From: Pseudofabraea citricarpa
Lineage: Eukaryota > Ascomycota > Leotiomycetes > Helotiales > Dermateaceae
Length of the DNA stretch: 64,000 nucleotides
Reading direction: 5' to 3'
Assembly (NCBI GenBank): GCA_029641185.1
Contig: JAPWGK010000019.1
Coordinates: 806,001 to 870,000 of the forward strand
Of the stretch, positions 1 to 11,014 are shown piece after piece. Numbering within the stretch: the stretch's first letter is position 1; each line of letters begins with the position of its first letter. The position numbers and the translations under genes are program-made. The notes below the pieces were generated by a model that did no database searches, was not told where the DNA came from, and was given only the letters and a program-made list of their open reading frames with translations.

Positions 1-1785
1 CAGCGCCTCGCAGACGTTCGAAGATTTCATCCTTAACTGCGGATTACCAATAAGCATGTTGTCATCAACCAAATCAAGTATTTGATTTGTTATGTTGTCG
101 GATTTCCGCAAATGGCTTCGCAAAAACTTATGCCATCTGATGACCTCAGGCAACACGCACAAACCATCATGAAAATAATCGCCGTGATCTAGCTTTGGCC
201 CTTGGGGATGTAATGTAGGTTGAGTCTGTTGTGTTTTGACTCGCTTAGAAGTTGCCTCGAATCGTAATTCTCTGTACTGCCTGACCCCCTGGTACCCCAA
301 GGCTATCCAAGTGGCAGCGACTGAAAATACACATCCTAAAGACCAAACATCGATCGTTTGGTTGGCCTCTCCACTACCCCTTCTACCTGGATGAAGCTCG
401 GGAGCGCCTGTAAACTTGGTCAGACAAATATTACTTAATTTAGGACAAAGGTAAATACCAAAACTGTACGTGCCACCTGGCATATTTGCAGTTGGATTAT
501 CGGTAGATTTACCAGTATCTTTTTCCAAGAATGTCGCGAAGCCCGGATCAGCAAGTTTGAACTTTCCTCCTATTTCAAGTATATTGTCCGGCTTGATGTC
601 TGCATGCCACCTGTCATTGTCAGAAATATCCCACAGCAACGAAAAGATAAATACCCGTAATATTCTTGTGTTATTCCATCATAATCAATCTTCCAGTTAT
701 GGATCTTCTTTACGGCATCTGCAACTTGGGATAAGCTCTTCCAAAACGCTTCGATCTCTCTATGAACGACTGGTGGATGATGATAGAAAAATTTATCATC
801 CAAATCACGCTCGCCGTATTCGAGAAGGATGTTATATGTCTCTTTTGTTTTCTGCTGTCCGGAGGATGTAAGGTCTCGATCAGATGGGTCACATACTTGT
901 TGGTGTGTATAACCACCAAGATAACGAACCATACCTCCGTGGCTTTCAAGAGCAGTGAAGGCATTGGTTTCGTTTTCACACAATTTTTGGTTACCCTCAT
1001 TAAAGGACTTCAATGCAAAGTGGTAGCGCTAGGAATTAGTTAGCTCCTCAGGTACTGTGAGAGCCTTGCAAGACAAAACTTACTGCGCCAAAGTTGTCTA
1101 GGTCATCATCTGGCGTATACTCTGACGTCTTCGCAACATCTTGTAGCTTTTCGTCAACAAACTCTTTCAGCACTTCAATCTGCCAGAGATTTGCAGTACC
1201 ACCCTTTTCTGTAATGCGCTCCTTTCTGTGTATCGGAATTATGTGATGGCTGGTGAAATGATTGTAATTCACATTGAATCTGATCGGACAGAAGCGCCAC
1301 TGTTCCTTGAAAAACGCTTCCGCAAGTTTTCTCGTGTCAGGTATCTGCCGAATTTGTCCTTGCATACCACTGATTTTTCTTAACAGTTCGCAAATGGATT
1401 CGATGTTGTCAAAGGGAAGGTGTTTGTCGCACTTATTGAAGTATAGGAAGAGGTGGATGAGGTCGCCCCAGTCGATTTGGAGAAGTATGCTGAAGACGAT
1501 GATGCACGTATCGTTACCAAACAATCTATCCGTCCTCATTGGAATGACATGTCTTTTGTCCCCTTTGCGATAGGCGTACTGGATGAGACGACTTGCTTGA
1601 GTTATATTCCTACTGTTATCGCGAAAAGGTGTCGGGCTTCTCCACCATTCGTTGAGTTTCGACATACGGACGTACGAACGTCCGCAAGAAACGGGAGGAT
1701 CTGGCGTCTTACTTGTGCATTTGGCCACTTCATCTCTAAAGCTTTGTATTGCAGATTCGTACTCCTCAGGCGATAGCCGGCTCAT
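1..1785 (-). CDS. Serine/threonine protein kinase-like protein (3' end beyond window)
   Basis: A fungal protein of the type with a long N-terminal region followed by a kinase domain. The ATG is at 1785. Exons 1084-1785, 655-1028, 459-610 and 1-407 join in frame across introns of 44-55 nt. The ATP-binding lysine lies in FALKSF just after intron 1. The catalytic loop reads WHADIKPDNIL, so the usual HRD is HAD, and the metal-binding motif reads ADPG instead of DFG. The activation segment ends in GAPE and is followed by DVWSLG. The glycine-rich loop (around EKGGTANLW) is degenerate. The H-x-D-x-K-x-x-N catalytic core is kept, so activity is possible but not certain. Coding continues through base 1, so the C-terminus is not seen. 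No function is assigned beyond the family. Confidence 0.8.
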
Positions 1786-2849
1786 CTTGGATTATTGAGT
1801 TTGAGGCTATTGCAGGGCTGTAGCCGCAACCTTATCTCTGTTGATTTCGGTTTGTTTTATAGTTGCCCCTCGCAGGGACTAAGCTTGAGAGGAAGACAGG
1901 TATATGGATACGATTTGTCCTGAGATCTTGTAGATGGCATGCAGTTTAAGTACGAGATTGGAGGAGTCGACTGTTGATTAAGAAGATTCTTATTCTCAAT
2001 TGACAATTGATTGCAAGGCTCTGCGGCTGAACCCCACCTGAAGATACCCCGGCACGTTGGCGCAGTCATCGCCCAATTTTGCCTGTCCTGGTTATGTTCT
2101 GTGGAGGCTTTTGCCGAATGTTACATGATTGTAGTCTTGAAAAGATGCTGAGCCACAGATGGCAGTGCTGGGAATGCAAAATAGCATGGCTAATCTCGAA
2201 GTGCCAAGTGACATGAGGCTTACAATCGAGAATTCTTCTATTACACAGCAATCGCGCCACATCGAGCTTTACGGCCATGGAAGTAATAATAAGCAATAAG
2301 AGAAAGAAGCATTGATGCGATCGCAAGAAACAAGATCGACCATCTCGTCCTCACCACGTTCTCGCTAAACCAGTAGGCTCTTTGAATTCCAAAGCAAATG
2401 TAGATACCCTGCTTGAAAGCATCAAAGAAACCAAAGCAGCCGGTTTAACCTTGAGAATTAGACATGAACTTGAGATCATAAGTCATAGATTATTCGACCA
2501 CTTCCTCGAACCAGAATTGCACACCGTCCATAAATTGTATGCCAAGCCCAATCTTACTTTTTAAGTCTAGCCAACATAGTCTGGACTTTGAGAGCTACAA
2601 ATGAAATCTATGCTCTTATTATTTGGGTTTCTATTTGGCCACCATTATTGATTATTATTTTAATCTCAAAATGACAAAACCAGAACCGGGATATTTGTCA
2701 CTGGCGGTGTGAGTTTCCTTGAAAATAATCTTTATTATCGATCTTGCCTATCAATTCATCTCTCAATTTCAACGCATTTCAGCGACCCGTCTGTTTCTCA
2801 ATGTTATATGTGCGGAACTCATAATTCCTCTTTCTCTTGGGGAAAATTG
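1786..2849. other. Intergenic, no gene recognised
   Basis: AT-rich spacer between the kinase start and the stop of the CorA-type gene. Only short open frames with no family resemblance occur. It should hold the kinase promoter and the 3' UTR of the next gene. Confidence 0.5.
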
Positions 2850-4752
2850 TTATGCACCCAAATTGGTCTTAGTGTCATTCTTGTAAAAGGGTAATTGTGC
2901 TCCGTCAAACTCTTGGTCTGCTTTCTTACCAGATATTCGGAAAGCAGCCCAACCAAGAGCCAATGTTATGAAAGTCAGAGGAATTGTGACTTGTAACCAT
3001 CTTTCCATTGCCAGAGATGAGAAGGAACCCATATAAGGACCTATATTTGAGGTTGTGCCAGTTTCACTGTCCGTATCGGGATTTTGATACTTGATGATGT
3101 CTGTGCTGAAAAAAGTCTTGCAAATCATCAGTAGAGACTTATCAGAATAGCTAAAATAAACTCACCGAGACAAAAGTAGCCGGAAGGTAAATCAGTGTTA
3201 CGACGGTGATTATCCTCATTGCAATGGCTTCTCTCTGGGCCATAGTCCCGATCTTGATTGTCAAATTTGTCAATTCCTTCATCTGAACGGAGTCTTGATT
3301 TTGAAGATGCTGAAGAATCTGGAGCTGAATTAATACTCGGTCAAGAATAAGGCACATTGGAAAGAATTAATACCAGAGATTTTCTATCTGCAGTGATTTT
3401 TACTAAAACTTGGGCTCGAGCAATCTGCATTCGTGTGTTGCATATTAAATCATCCATTTCAGATAAGAAGGCAACGGTCTCGTTCTCGCATGCCAACTTT
3501 AACTTGAAGTCTTTTTTTTCTATTAAATTCTCGTAAAAGTCACGAAGGCAAATGAAGATGGTCGTATTCGTCTCCATGACCATCACTGCCTCGTTAATCT
3601 TGTCTTCGTGATGTTGTACAATTTGAATATCATCCGAAGTATAAGTGTGCTGTCGTTCAGTATTCCGTGTACTATAAATAGCACTTGCAGTCTAACAGAA
3701 GTCTGTTAGTAAAATCGTAGAATATTCGGATACTTCACGACTAGATAACAACTCACCTCTTTCTCAATGGTTTCTTCCAGCCATTGGATATACCATCGCC
3801 ACTCTTCTGCAGACCAATGACAGTACAGTAAGTGCGTTGTTAAACTAGATTTAAAGCAGTCTTCTGTGGTCGTAAAGGCGCGGTCCTCCGGTCTTCCCCG
3901 GGCAGCGGTCATCTCTTGAACCCTTCTTTTGATTGCCAGGTTCCCCTGCGTAACAATCCACAATGTCGTTCCCTCTTTTAAATCAAATTGATGGTGGATG
4001 GCTGCTTGACGAATAGACCATTCCTGCTTAGATTTACATGCCACAGCCTTTAGATTGTAACTGAGCTGGAACTGCCGTCCACTACGCCCAATATCTCGCA
4101 ATTCGGATCCATCAGGGGCCTTCGCAAGTGAGACTCGTTGCCGGAATCCGCTAAATCTTAGATCCCTCGCATCGCTTTGTGAGCCAAAGACATATAGGAA
4201 CTCAAGGTATTCAGGCATTACTTGATGATATGTCAAAATTCTAGCAAGCATCAATCGTGTTATTTTGAGAGGACTCCGACTACTATCAGCATTGATAAAT
4301 CTGCAACAGATAATAATTAGTGAAGATTTCTAAGATCTTTGCCTTGAATTTTGACTTACATGAACCGACATCTTGGGTCTTTTTTCGTGAGCAGCAATCC
4401 CGAAGGTGTACTTGTCTTATCTCCTAACCAGTCTCTCAGTGATATGTCATCTACAATTTCTGTCTTTTGAAGGCCGCCATTTGGTCCTTGTGAAAGGTAA
4501 GCGGAGATTGTAAAAAGCGGGGAATTTATCTGTACCAACTCCTGTAAATTCGCGGAACGGTATGTAGTTCTTTTCATCGAGAAACAGTTTGCTAGCGAAG
4601 TCGTCTAGTCGTTTCTTACATGCTACCAGTGACGAAGGAAATGGGTTTTTAATAGTAAGATCAGACGGGTATGAGCTATAGTTTGTGTAAGAAGTTTTGA
4701 AATTTTTGGAAACCTGCAACCCCTCGCCAGATAAGGAGGCATTTCCAGCCAT
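2850..4752 (-). CDS. CorA-like membrane protein of the fungal expanded family, with one frameshift
   Basis: Exons 4360-4752, 3757-4300, 3374-3691, 3166-3324 and 2850-3116 join with introns of 49-65 nt. The order of features matches fungal CorA-like proteins: an N-terminal soluble region with PRCRFIFINA, then YHQVMPEYLEF and the FSGFR motif. A helical stretch with TMAQREAIAMR follows, then LPATFVSTFFSTD leading into a first membrane segment, and a second membrane segment near the C-terminus (WLQVTIPLTFITLALGW). The canonical GMN of Mg2+ channels is not visible, so Mg2+ transport is not assured. The first exon needs a one-base shift at about 4541-4542: both sides match the family but in different frames, and exon 1 is 393 nt where phase demands 392. 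The first in-frame ATG is at 4752. Confidence 0.75.
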
Positions 4753-5076
4753 TAATTCAGCAGTTATAGAAGTTCGAAATGAAGAACGCTCCAAGGTTAA
4801 TTTTGAGAGAAATGCTATGAGCTCTTATCTGAACGTTCGATGTTGAGGGATATATACTTGAGGTTAGAGGCGGAAATCCCAAGGCTGATCGTGGCAGTGT
4901 ACATGGCGCATTGTGGTCATCCACATGCTCAAACGCAGGGTGCCTTACGGTTTGCCCCTTCTAACTGTAGTGCAAATTTGCGCAGTACCAAGCGAGACAA
5001 TGGGTAATAATTTACATTCGATCGAATAAAATTCATGTTTCTAACTAGCTTGTTTACTTTTCATTCGTCCAACTCC
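4753..5076. other. Intergenic spacer
   Basis: About 320 bp upstream of the CorA-type gene. It contains no open frame worth reporting and presumably carries that gene's promoter. Confidence 0.4.
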
Positions 5077-5526
5077 TCAGGCTCGTCTTGAACAACGCGC
5101 AAGGTATAAATGTTGTCTTTCTCCTTCTACGACGCACACGTAGTCAGTTCTGAGCGAATCTATCGTGGCACTGGAATCACCAAAAGAATAAGAGAGGTTA
5201 CGTGTACTTACTTCTGTCAATTTCGTTGGCAGTTTAAAAATCCACCTATCTCCTTTAGCCCATATGCTCTATGGAAACACGTATTGTTAGTTTTGCCATT
5301 TTAAGTTGCACCAGATTGAACGTACACTTTCGTCAAACTTGTGAGTTTTAAATCGTCTCTCCAACCAGCCTTGTAAAACCTCACGTGGAAGGTTGTATAC
5401 CACAACATCATCTTCTTCAAGAGGCGGGCTTCCAGGCTTATTCTGCTGTCTCTGTGAAATTTTGAAGCTACTACTCTGACGAGGTGGTGGGAATCCTGTT
5501 GGCTGTCTGTTTGCTGGCTGACTCAT
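5077..5526 (-). CDS. Small hypothetical protein
   Basis: A two-exon model, 5326-5526 and 5077-5268, split by a good intron (GTACGT donor, AACTAAC branch-like sequence, CATAG acceptor). It gives about 130 residues. The N-terminus is Pro/Gln/Ser-rich. The middle holds an acidic-then-hydrophobic stretch (EEDDVVVYNLP, then a W-L-E-R-R-F helix) followed by KGDRWIFKLP. A further 41-nt intron (5171-5211) could end the protein at 5144 with about 94 residues. The start at 5526 is the first ATG. I do not recognise the family. It lies just upstream of, and on the same strand as, the CorA-type gene, but nothing links their function. Confidence 0.5.
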
Positions 5527-6133
5527 GGTCTCCGACAAGCCTTGCTGTGCACTCCTGTGGGAGTTTGAGCCTTGTAAGGTGTTTCCGATGTTGCGCAGGG
5601 TTGAAGATGCTTGGTTTTAGAATGTGAGTGTCGAGGCATCATCATTTCAGCATGAGCTGAAAACTGGCAGATTCTTTTGAGGGGGGCTTCTTATTGTTGG
5701 ATGAGGCTCTGGGGCGACCAATTCTTGTGGCTTACTCCTTTGGACACAGCGGTTATGTTCTTGTGTTTTATTGGATAGGTTTAGATTTCTATGCACAGCT
5801 TACGGGCGGTAACACCCAACATCACCTGTGAATGGTGCTTACGTATGCACATTGCTTATAGGGCGGCCTCAGAATGGAGGAACCGTTTTGCTCACCGAGC
5901 CATATTGTTTCACAACCTCGTATTCCTCCTTCGATATCTACATTCACGTAGAATTCATGTACACATTGAATAAATCTACTGGATGCACCGAGAATAGAGA
6001 AGAAATAACCTTTCTTTGTTGTCTTTTTCTACTCTTTTTCTTGTATTCTTCTTTTCAAGAAAAAGAATCTACAAAAGGGATTTGGAATTGTTCAAAATCA
6101 AGCTCGTTTTGAAAGCATAACGAGTCTTAATCT
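5527..6133. other. Intergenic, no gene recognised
   Basis: A spacer of about 600 bp between two minus-strand genes. The T-rich run near 6020-6060 could be part of the 3' region of the phosphotransferase gene. No structured element was seen. Confidence 0.4.
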
Positions 6134-7557
6134 TTAGAAACCTCCATCGCCATATTTCTCTACTGCCTGCTTACGCCATGTATTCCAATTGAATGTTTCC
6201 ACCCCATTAGCAGCCTTCCACCACCCAGTGAAAAGTCCAACAAATCTTTCTCGGTCGTGAGGATCACTCTCAAGCACTAGTTCAAGCCTAAAGTTTAACT
6301 TCTGAGCGGCTGCTGTAGAAAGAGTGAGTGCACCTTTCTCTTCTCCCATAATTCTAGCAAAGCGCGTCTCATCTTCGCATGGGGTTGAGAGGCCTTCATG
6401 ATATAACTCGCCTAAATGATACATCAACAGTGGTGACTGAAATGCTGAGCTCTTCGAAGTAACAATGGCGAGTTCCCAGTCAATGATGCCTGTAATGTTA
6501 TATTCCTCGTCAACTAAGAAATTAGAATCTCTCGAATCTACATGACGGAGAAAAAAAGTGCTTGGCTCGTTAGGCGGAAGATGGTCAAGGAGAGTCATGT
6601 AGATAAGGTAAAGATCAAGAGGTTCAGAGGTTGCAATTTCGCCATTTTTGGTGAGCATGATCTGACGCGAAATCATTGCTGTGTAATAGTCATTTGACTG
6701 ACAAAAAGGACCGAATGAGATCAACTTTCCAGTTGAATCGTAGTCGAAAAAGGCTGGCCCGACTTCCAGTAGTCCAGTCGGTGAGATCTGTAGACGTCCC
6801 AATTTGTCAAAGGGATGTTGTTCCAGATTGATGTAGATATCTGCCAGCTGCCGAGAGAAATTTTCCTTTTGCGCCTCGCTTGCATTATGCCAGGCCAATG
6901 GCTTTCCCGGTAGTTTCTCAAGCAGAATGTATCCAGCTCCAACGGGATTCTTAGAATCGTCGTCATCTGCAACTTCATATACCTCTGGGACTGGAATTGC
7001 AGTCTCAGCAAGAAATCTATATGTTGCGAACTCGCTACGCCTATCGAAGTTCCTTTCCTGGAGTGGAGGTTCGTTGTGATTCGGGAGTCTGAACCTCGCC
7101 AACCAAGTTTTCCCATCTTCAAAAATGATTGAGCCATGATAATTACAACCACCTAGGACGTCAAAGTTGAAATAGGCCTTATTTGCTGTAGGCAGATCAA
7201 GCGTACATTTGAATCCGTCACGCAGGATTTCTGCACGGGCGCAGAATGCATCGCGATTAATGGTCTCTAATAATCCGGAGATCATCTTCTCCCCAGCCGT
7301 TCGCCGGATGGAGTTTAGGTGCTGGAATCTGGCAGGGTCACCAGATGAATAAATCGAGTGGATGTCCTATAATTATGTCAGAGACTGTGGCTCCTTTTAG
7401 ATGTTATATTATGCTTCAAGACCTCTTCAGTGGGACAAGTATGTAGTCGTGAGACAACATGCTTTGCACAGAAGTGTCGATAGCAAATTTCACACTGTCC
7501 ATGGAGCACCCTTAAAGCTGGCAGATCACAGGGCTGAAGCGCACATGGCCATTTCAT
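6134..7557 (-). CDS. Aminoglycoside-phosphotransferase-family protein with N-terminal zinc-finger-like segment
   Basis: Two exons, 7423-7557 and 6134-7366, separated by a 56-nt intron, give 455 residues. The second exon alone looks complete from an internal Met, but its frame stays open upstream to the acceptor, and the first exon adds a Cys/His cluster: C5, C10, then CEIC (22-25), HFC, H and a final HTC. This resembles the AN1-like finger that heads many fungal proteins of this family. The kinase-like part shows the phosphotransferase Brenner motif with H320, D322 and N327, and the metal-binding Asp in IIDWE (D341). The substrate is unknown; such fungal proteins are rarely true antibiotic kinases. 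The donor is GTCTTG, weaker than its neighbours. Confidence 0.85.
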
Positions 7558-8122
7558 CTTAATTCTATTGGGAGAAAGCTTTCGAGTAGAGAAATATTAA
7601 GGACAATCACGATGAATGTTTGCAGAGACCGAATTGAAAGGCTATGTCAGGCAGAACCTTAGGTCGGTATTTTGGGAAGAGAAAAGTGGATTTCGCCCGG
7701 CCCGGCTGAATCTCAGCCCCGATGGCGCCCATACATCAGTAACCAATCGAAGCACAAGAAATACCAACAAGTTGCCTTGCTCATGTCTTTGATACTAAGA
7801 AATGTGGGTATACTAGAATAATTATTAAATTCACCAGCCATCTCTTTATGGATTAATATCTCTTTATGGATTAATATTGAGACCCTTGTTATGTATGTAC
7901 GAACTGTCAAAGTCAAGCGAGCAAAGAACATTTGCTCGTGATGTTATCTTCAAATTGCTCTACGAAAGCAGTATTTTCATTATTATGGACCAGGAAGGGA
8001 GAAAGATGAAATATGTTACATCACCACTAGTAAAATAAATGGTTGAGTAGATAGAAGGAATTTCGACGTATCAGAACACAGAAATCTGGATCATCTCAAG
8101 ATATATTGACGCAACCCACAAT
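7558..8122. other. Intergenic spacer
   Basis: Spacer between the phosphotransferase start and the LysM gene stop. It holds an 18-bp tandem duplication (7840-7875) and no gene. Confidence 0.4.
7840..7875. repeat. Tandem duplication, 18 bp x 2
   Basis: Two identical adjacent copies of atctctttatggattaat. This is probably replication slippage. Confidence 0.8.
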
Positions 8123-10072
8123 CTAAAGTTCTCTTCTTGCTTTTCCAATACCATCCTGCACTCTTGGGGCACCAAGACCAGGCCACCCATACGGTACACC
8201 ACCACCGGTCTCTCTTGGCACAGGCGCGCCGCCCGCAGCAGGAGCAGTACGTTTGGCCTTTGCACCAGCCGCAGTAGTAGTTGTAAGGTCAAACACACCA
8301 TGCACGCAATAGGCTTCGTCGAGGAGTAGGTTCGAGCAATCAGATTTGAGGTCTGGATTCCAGAATTGCAGCTGTGCCATGGTTATCGAGTACGTGTCGG
8401 TTATTTTCCCGCACCAGTCGCCTGATACCACCGTGTACCATCTGTGCATAACTGTCAGAAATAATAGGTGATGAATATGAAGATCTGGGCTTACTCATAA
8501 CATTCCGGGGTAGATCCGGGTGGTGTTGCAGCTGGAGGATCAACAATTGTGGAGCTCGTTCCGTTCCATTGCTCGGTTGGCCGGACGCAATAATTAACGC
8601 CTAAGAGCAGATTCGAGCAAGCTGCATCTATGGACGGGTTGATTGCCAGAAATAGATCCAGGGTTATGGTATTGTTTACAACCACCAATTGGCAAAAATC
8701 GCCCTACAAGAGCTTTTATGAGTCAATGCTAGTTGAAAACGAAGATTACTTACCGGCATAACTAGATAGTACTTGCCACAAAACCTCGTTGTACCAGACG
8801 CCACTGCATTAGGTCTATCCACGGTTGCAGACGCATATATTCCTGTCTGGGTGGTGGTAGCCCCCGGTATCGTAGTCATACTTACCTCGCCTCCCGGAGG
8901 GCTAGCACAAATGGCTTGGCCGGCTATTAAATTGGTACAGTAGGAGTTGATTGCTGGGTTCCAGGCTGTAAGTTGCTGGAAAGATGTACTTGTCAAATTT
9001 GCAATTTTGTCACACGTATCTCCGCTCTGGACTTGATACAGTGTGCATTTAGGAGGAAGACAAAGCGTCTGAGGTTATAGTTAGCACTGAAAAATATTTT
9101 AAGCTTTCAATTGGGCTAAATCTCTTGAGAATGAAATCGAGACTTACTGCACCTGCCCAGAGGTTTCTACAGTCCGTGTATAGATTATTGATGGCGATTA
9201 ATGTTCCAACTGACACACTTTGTGATTGGGCTATCGCATTGCAATTATCTCCGCTGACTACAGTATAGGTTTCGCCAGTCAAACATCCTGTGAAACCTGT
9301 TCCCGGGGCTGCGAACCCTCCTGGTGTGGTTACATTGGTATCGAGAGGTAGGACGTCAGTCGGGTAGCTTAGCTGGCACTTCGCTTGAACATCTCCCCAG
9401 ATAATAGCTAAGTTGGGATCGTAATTCGAGTATGACGTGCTTTGCATCTGTCTGAAGAGACTGATCACACATGTAGAACACAACGTGGCAACTGGAAGGT
9501 CGGTAATCGGGGTCTCAGCATTTTCGTTATTCGTTAAGCTAGGTAAGATATCTTTTGCTCGTTAGAATATATGACAACGAAAGGACCAATTGGTGGTGGA
9601 GCTTCTCACCAGTGCAATAATTGCCTGTAGTTGTATCTTTAAGACAGAACTGTTTAAAAGCAGAAGTTGCTGAATCTACCCACCACGTCGCTGGAAGACC
9701 AGGAAGTGGCTGGACATCTTTGCTGCATGCGCTGACAACCGCTGAGCGGTATGTAGCTAGACCTGTGCTGCAAGTGGAGTTGCAAAATATATCCTGAATT
9801 GTTTTGTTTCCCAGGGGAGCATACGAATCGCTTGTCATGAGGGTTATGAAGTGATTATTGCATGGGATTTCAGCTCGGAGTGCCGTGACGCAGCCCGCAG
9901 AGACATTTGCAGCATTGGGACCGAGGCCCTCGGTATTGTTAAAAAAGTACTGCAATTCATATTAGTAGATGGCTCCATTGAAGAAAGATTTTCAGCTTAC
10001 ACTATCCGCAGCGACGAGCAAATTCAAAGAAGATATTAGTAGCCATATTGATGGTCGAAAAAAGGCCTTCAT
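8123..10072 (-). CDS. Secreted multi-LysM chitin-binding protein
   Basis: Six exons (10001-10072, 9610-9949, 9552-adjacent exon 9148-9551, 8754-9068, 8495-8703, 8123-8441) with introns of 50-79 nt give 552 residues, and all junction phases agree. A signal peptide occupies about residues 1-21 (MKAFFRPSIW then a Leu-rich core ending VAA). A Cys-rich fungal N-terminal region with paired cysteines follows. Then come four LysM units at about 232-275, 281-328, 367-420 and 447-495. They are recognised by repeated YxVxxGDxC starts, a central NP or NN, and CxNLxxGxxxC ends. LysM units bind chitin oligomers. In fungi such proteins shield walls or hide fragments from hosts, or accompany cell-wall remodelling. 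The gene is divergent from the killer-toxin-like chitinase, a common fungal pairing. Confidence 0.92.
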
Positions 10073-11014
10073 ATTTCGAGTGAAGTTGGAAGTTACTGAA
10101 GTCAGAGTCGGGTGGACGAGGGGAATAAACTGAAAACCCAACGAGCTGTGAGGCAAAGGGGAATTGAGATTGTTAGTGCTTCGGGTTGCCCCGTCCTCTA
10201 TTTTTGCTTCAGTTGCAACGACCTGTATCTCAACCCCTACGGGACTGACGATCCGCTGCATAAGGTAGGGGTGCTTGCCTTGGTCATGCTTAACTCCCAT
10301 CACATGCACTATTCTTTACGATCTAATGTCCTTCGCCGATTTATGCACGGTTAAATGTAAGGTGCCCGAAGTTAAGATCAGATCATGGCAACTTTCAGGT
10401 TTGATTGGAGTAAAAGGACGGGGATTCCCTCTCTGCAGTCTCACTTCCCCGCCTTAAGCGATGGTGTAGATGAAGCTGACTGCAGGAACAATACCTTGGC
10501 ACTACAAAAGACGGCTCGGGAATGCCACAACCAAGTTTACAGCATCGGTATAAGCAGCATCGAGCAAGACAGTTTTGTTGAAAGCACGAGTAAATCATGG
10601 CAAATAGTCATATTAGCCGGGCAATCTTCACCACATAATTCGGTTGTGAAACTATGCTTGTACAGCTGACTGTAGTCAGGATATTAGTCCATCGTAACCA
10701 GTTGTCAATTATGATTGATTTTCTACCTTGCCTCGACCCTCAGTCACACGCCCCCTAGACTTGATGACTGCAGATGAATATTGACGCCTGACCTCATGGG
10801 ATCATTTGAATAATACAGTAAGCTTTATCTCCTTGCCGGCATGAAGCTAGGATCTCTACCAAGCTTGTTTCTCCGACTTGCCTCCATGGTTTAGCACGGC
10901 AACTGTGCGGAAGATGTCCATAGGGGGTGCCATCAGCATCGAGATCCCTTTCTTATTTTCTTTCGTCTATCCGCACTGGATAGTATTCTTGCAAAGAGCC
11001 AAGTTTTGTTAAAA
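10073..11014. promoter_or_regulatory. Shared divergent promoter region, LysM protein / chitinase
   Basis: A 942-bp region between the two start codons, with no convincing gene. Open frames near 10385-10669 are short and show no coding character. Co-expression of the two flanking chitin-related genes from this region is an inference from the arrangement only. Confidence 0.5.

Noticed and set aside
10385..10669. Open frame between the LysM and chitinase genes
   Set aside because: Short, no recognisable motif, no splice partners; treated as promoter sequence.
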